In this document: piece by piece, positions 5,395 through 5,999 of the stretch | Layout: every line of letters begins with the position of its first letter | How positions within the stretch are numbered: position 1 is the first letter of the stretch | Source: Comamonadaceae bacterium | Lineage (GTDB): Bacteria; Pseudomonadota; Gammaproteobacteria; Burkholderiales; Burkholderiaceae_C | Reading direction: 5' to 3' | DNA: 5,999 nt | Assembly (NCBI GenBank): GCA_021286965.1 | Contig: JAJTBK010000059.1 | Span: 1-5,999 of the forward strand | Notes under the pieces: model-generated | The model's input: only the letters and a program-made list of their open reading frames with translations | Databases searched by the model: none | Told to the model about the DNA's origin: nothing | Position numbers and translations under genes: made by a program

Positions 5395-5999
5395 TTACAC
5401 GGCCTTGGCCACTTCGGCGTATTCCTCGATCTGGTCGAAGTTCATGTAGCGGTAGACGCTGGCCTTGTCAGCGTCGATCACGCCCATTTCTTGGAGGTAC
5501 TCGGCCTTGGTGGGCAGCTTGCCCAGGCGCGAGGCGATGGCGGTGAGCTCGGCGCTGCCCAGGAACACGTTGGTGTTCTTGCCCAGGCGGTTGGGGAAGT
5601 TGCGGGTGGAGGTAGAAATCACCGTCGCACCTTCATGCACCTGCGCCTGGTTGCCCATGCACAGCGAACAGCCGGGCATTTCGGTGCGCGCGCCGGCGGT
5701 ACCAAAGGCGGCGTAGTGGCCTTCCTTGAGCAGCTCGTTCTGGTCCATCTTGGTCGGCGGTGCGACCCACAGCTTGACGGGGATGTCACGCTGGCCACCC
5801 AGCAGCTTGGCGGCTGCGCGGAAGTGGCCGATGTTGGTCATGCAAGAGCCGATGAAGGCTTCGTCGATCTTGGTGCCTGCGACTTCGGACAGGAACTTGG
5901 CATCGTCCGGGTCGTTGTGGCAGCAGACGATGGGCTCCTTGATGTCGATCATGTCGAGCGCGATCACGGCGGCGTACTCGGCGTCCTTGTCGGCTTCGA
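5395..5999 (-). CDS. acnB: Aconitate hydratase B, C-terminal part (runs off right edge)
   Basis: This is the last 200 residues of AcnB, the cytoplasmic [4Fe-4S] enzyme that interconverts citrate and isocitrate in the TCA cycle; AcnB-type enzymes often also hydrate 2-methyl-cis-aconitate in the methylcitrate cycle. The frame is open to the window edge, so the true start lies outside. The three cluster-ligand cysteines of the family are all visible: the Cys of FIGSCMTNIGHF (codon at 5842-5844) and both Cys of PGCSLCMGNQ (5668-5670 and 5659-5661). The substrate-binding STSTRNFPNR loop and the WVAPPTKMD segment also match AcnB. The protein ends YAEVAKAV and lacks the longer tail I recall for E. 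coli AcnB. The stop is TAA at 5395-5397, followed by a strong terminator. The sequence looks fully functional. Confidence 0.95.
   Translation of the reverse strand, partial: EADKDAEYAAVIALDMIDIKEPIVCCHNDPDDAKFLSEVAGTKIDEAFIGSCMTNIGHFRAAAKLLGGQRDIPVKLWVAPPTKMDQNELLKEGHYAAFGTAGARTEMPGCSLCMGNQAQVHEGATVISTSTRNFPNRLGKNTNVFLGSAELTAIASRLGKLPTKAEYLQEMGVIDADKASVYRYMNFDQIEEYAEVAKAV

Overview
The window is a GC-rich bacterial chromosomal segment. Its codon use and its protein types (an AcnB-type aconitase, a 4-helix-bundle chemoreceptor, a ParB-like protein and a SWIM-SNF2 helicase) suggest a betaproteobacterium, most likely Burkholderiales of the Comamonadaceae kind. That placement rests on remembered family resemblance, not on a marker gene or a search. 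No rRNA, tRNA, insertion sequence, CRISPR array, integrase or att site was seen.

Layout: (1) 1-750, minus strand: the N-terminal 250 residues of a methyl-accepting chemotaxis protein, running off the left edge. (2) 751-952: a divergent intergenic region with a 14-bp perfect palindrome, a pair of inverted CCTAGG-centred repeats and, just before the next gene, a terminator-like hairpin with a U-tract. (3) 953-1801, plus strand: a 282-residue ParB-like protein with a DGHNR-type ParB box, a central helix-turn-helix-like region and a C-terminal leucine zipper. (4) 1826-5245, minus strand: a 1139-residue SNF2-family helicase with an N-terminal SWIM zinc finger, convergent with the ParB-like gene across only 24 bp. 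(5) 5246-5394: an intergenic region with a strong intrinsic terminator for the upstream aconitase gene and a probable promoter for the helicase. (6) 5395-5999, minus strand: the C-terminal 200 residues of aconitase B, running off the right edge.

The genes do not form an evident pathway or operon. The acnB terminator separates acnB from the helicase, the helicase and the ParB-like gene converge, and the ParB-like gene and the chemoreceptor diverge. Each of the four therefore looks like its own transcription unit. Most of the window is ordinary housekeeping or accessory chromosome.

The points most worth a second look are the orphan ParB-like protein and its leader. In that leader a complete terminator-like hairpin sits between a possible promoter and a start codon with no Shine-Dalgarno sequence. 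No clear new multi-gene system is visible.
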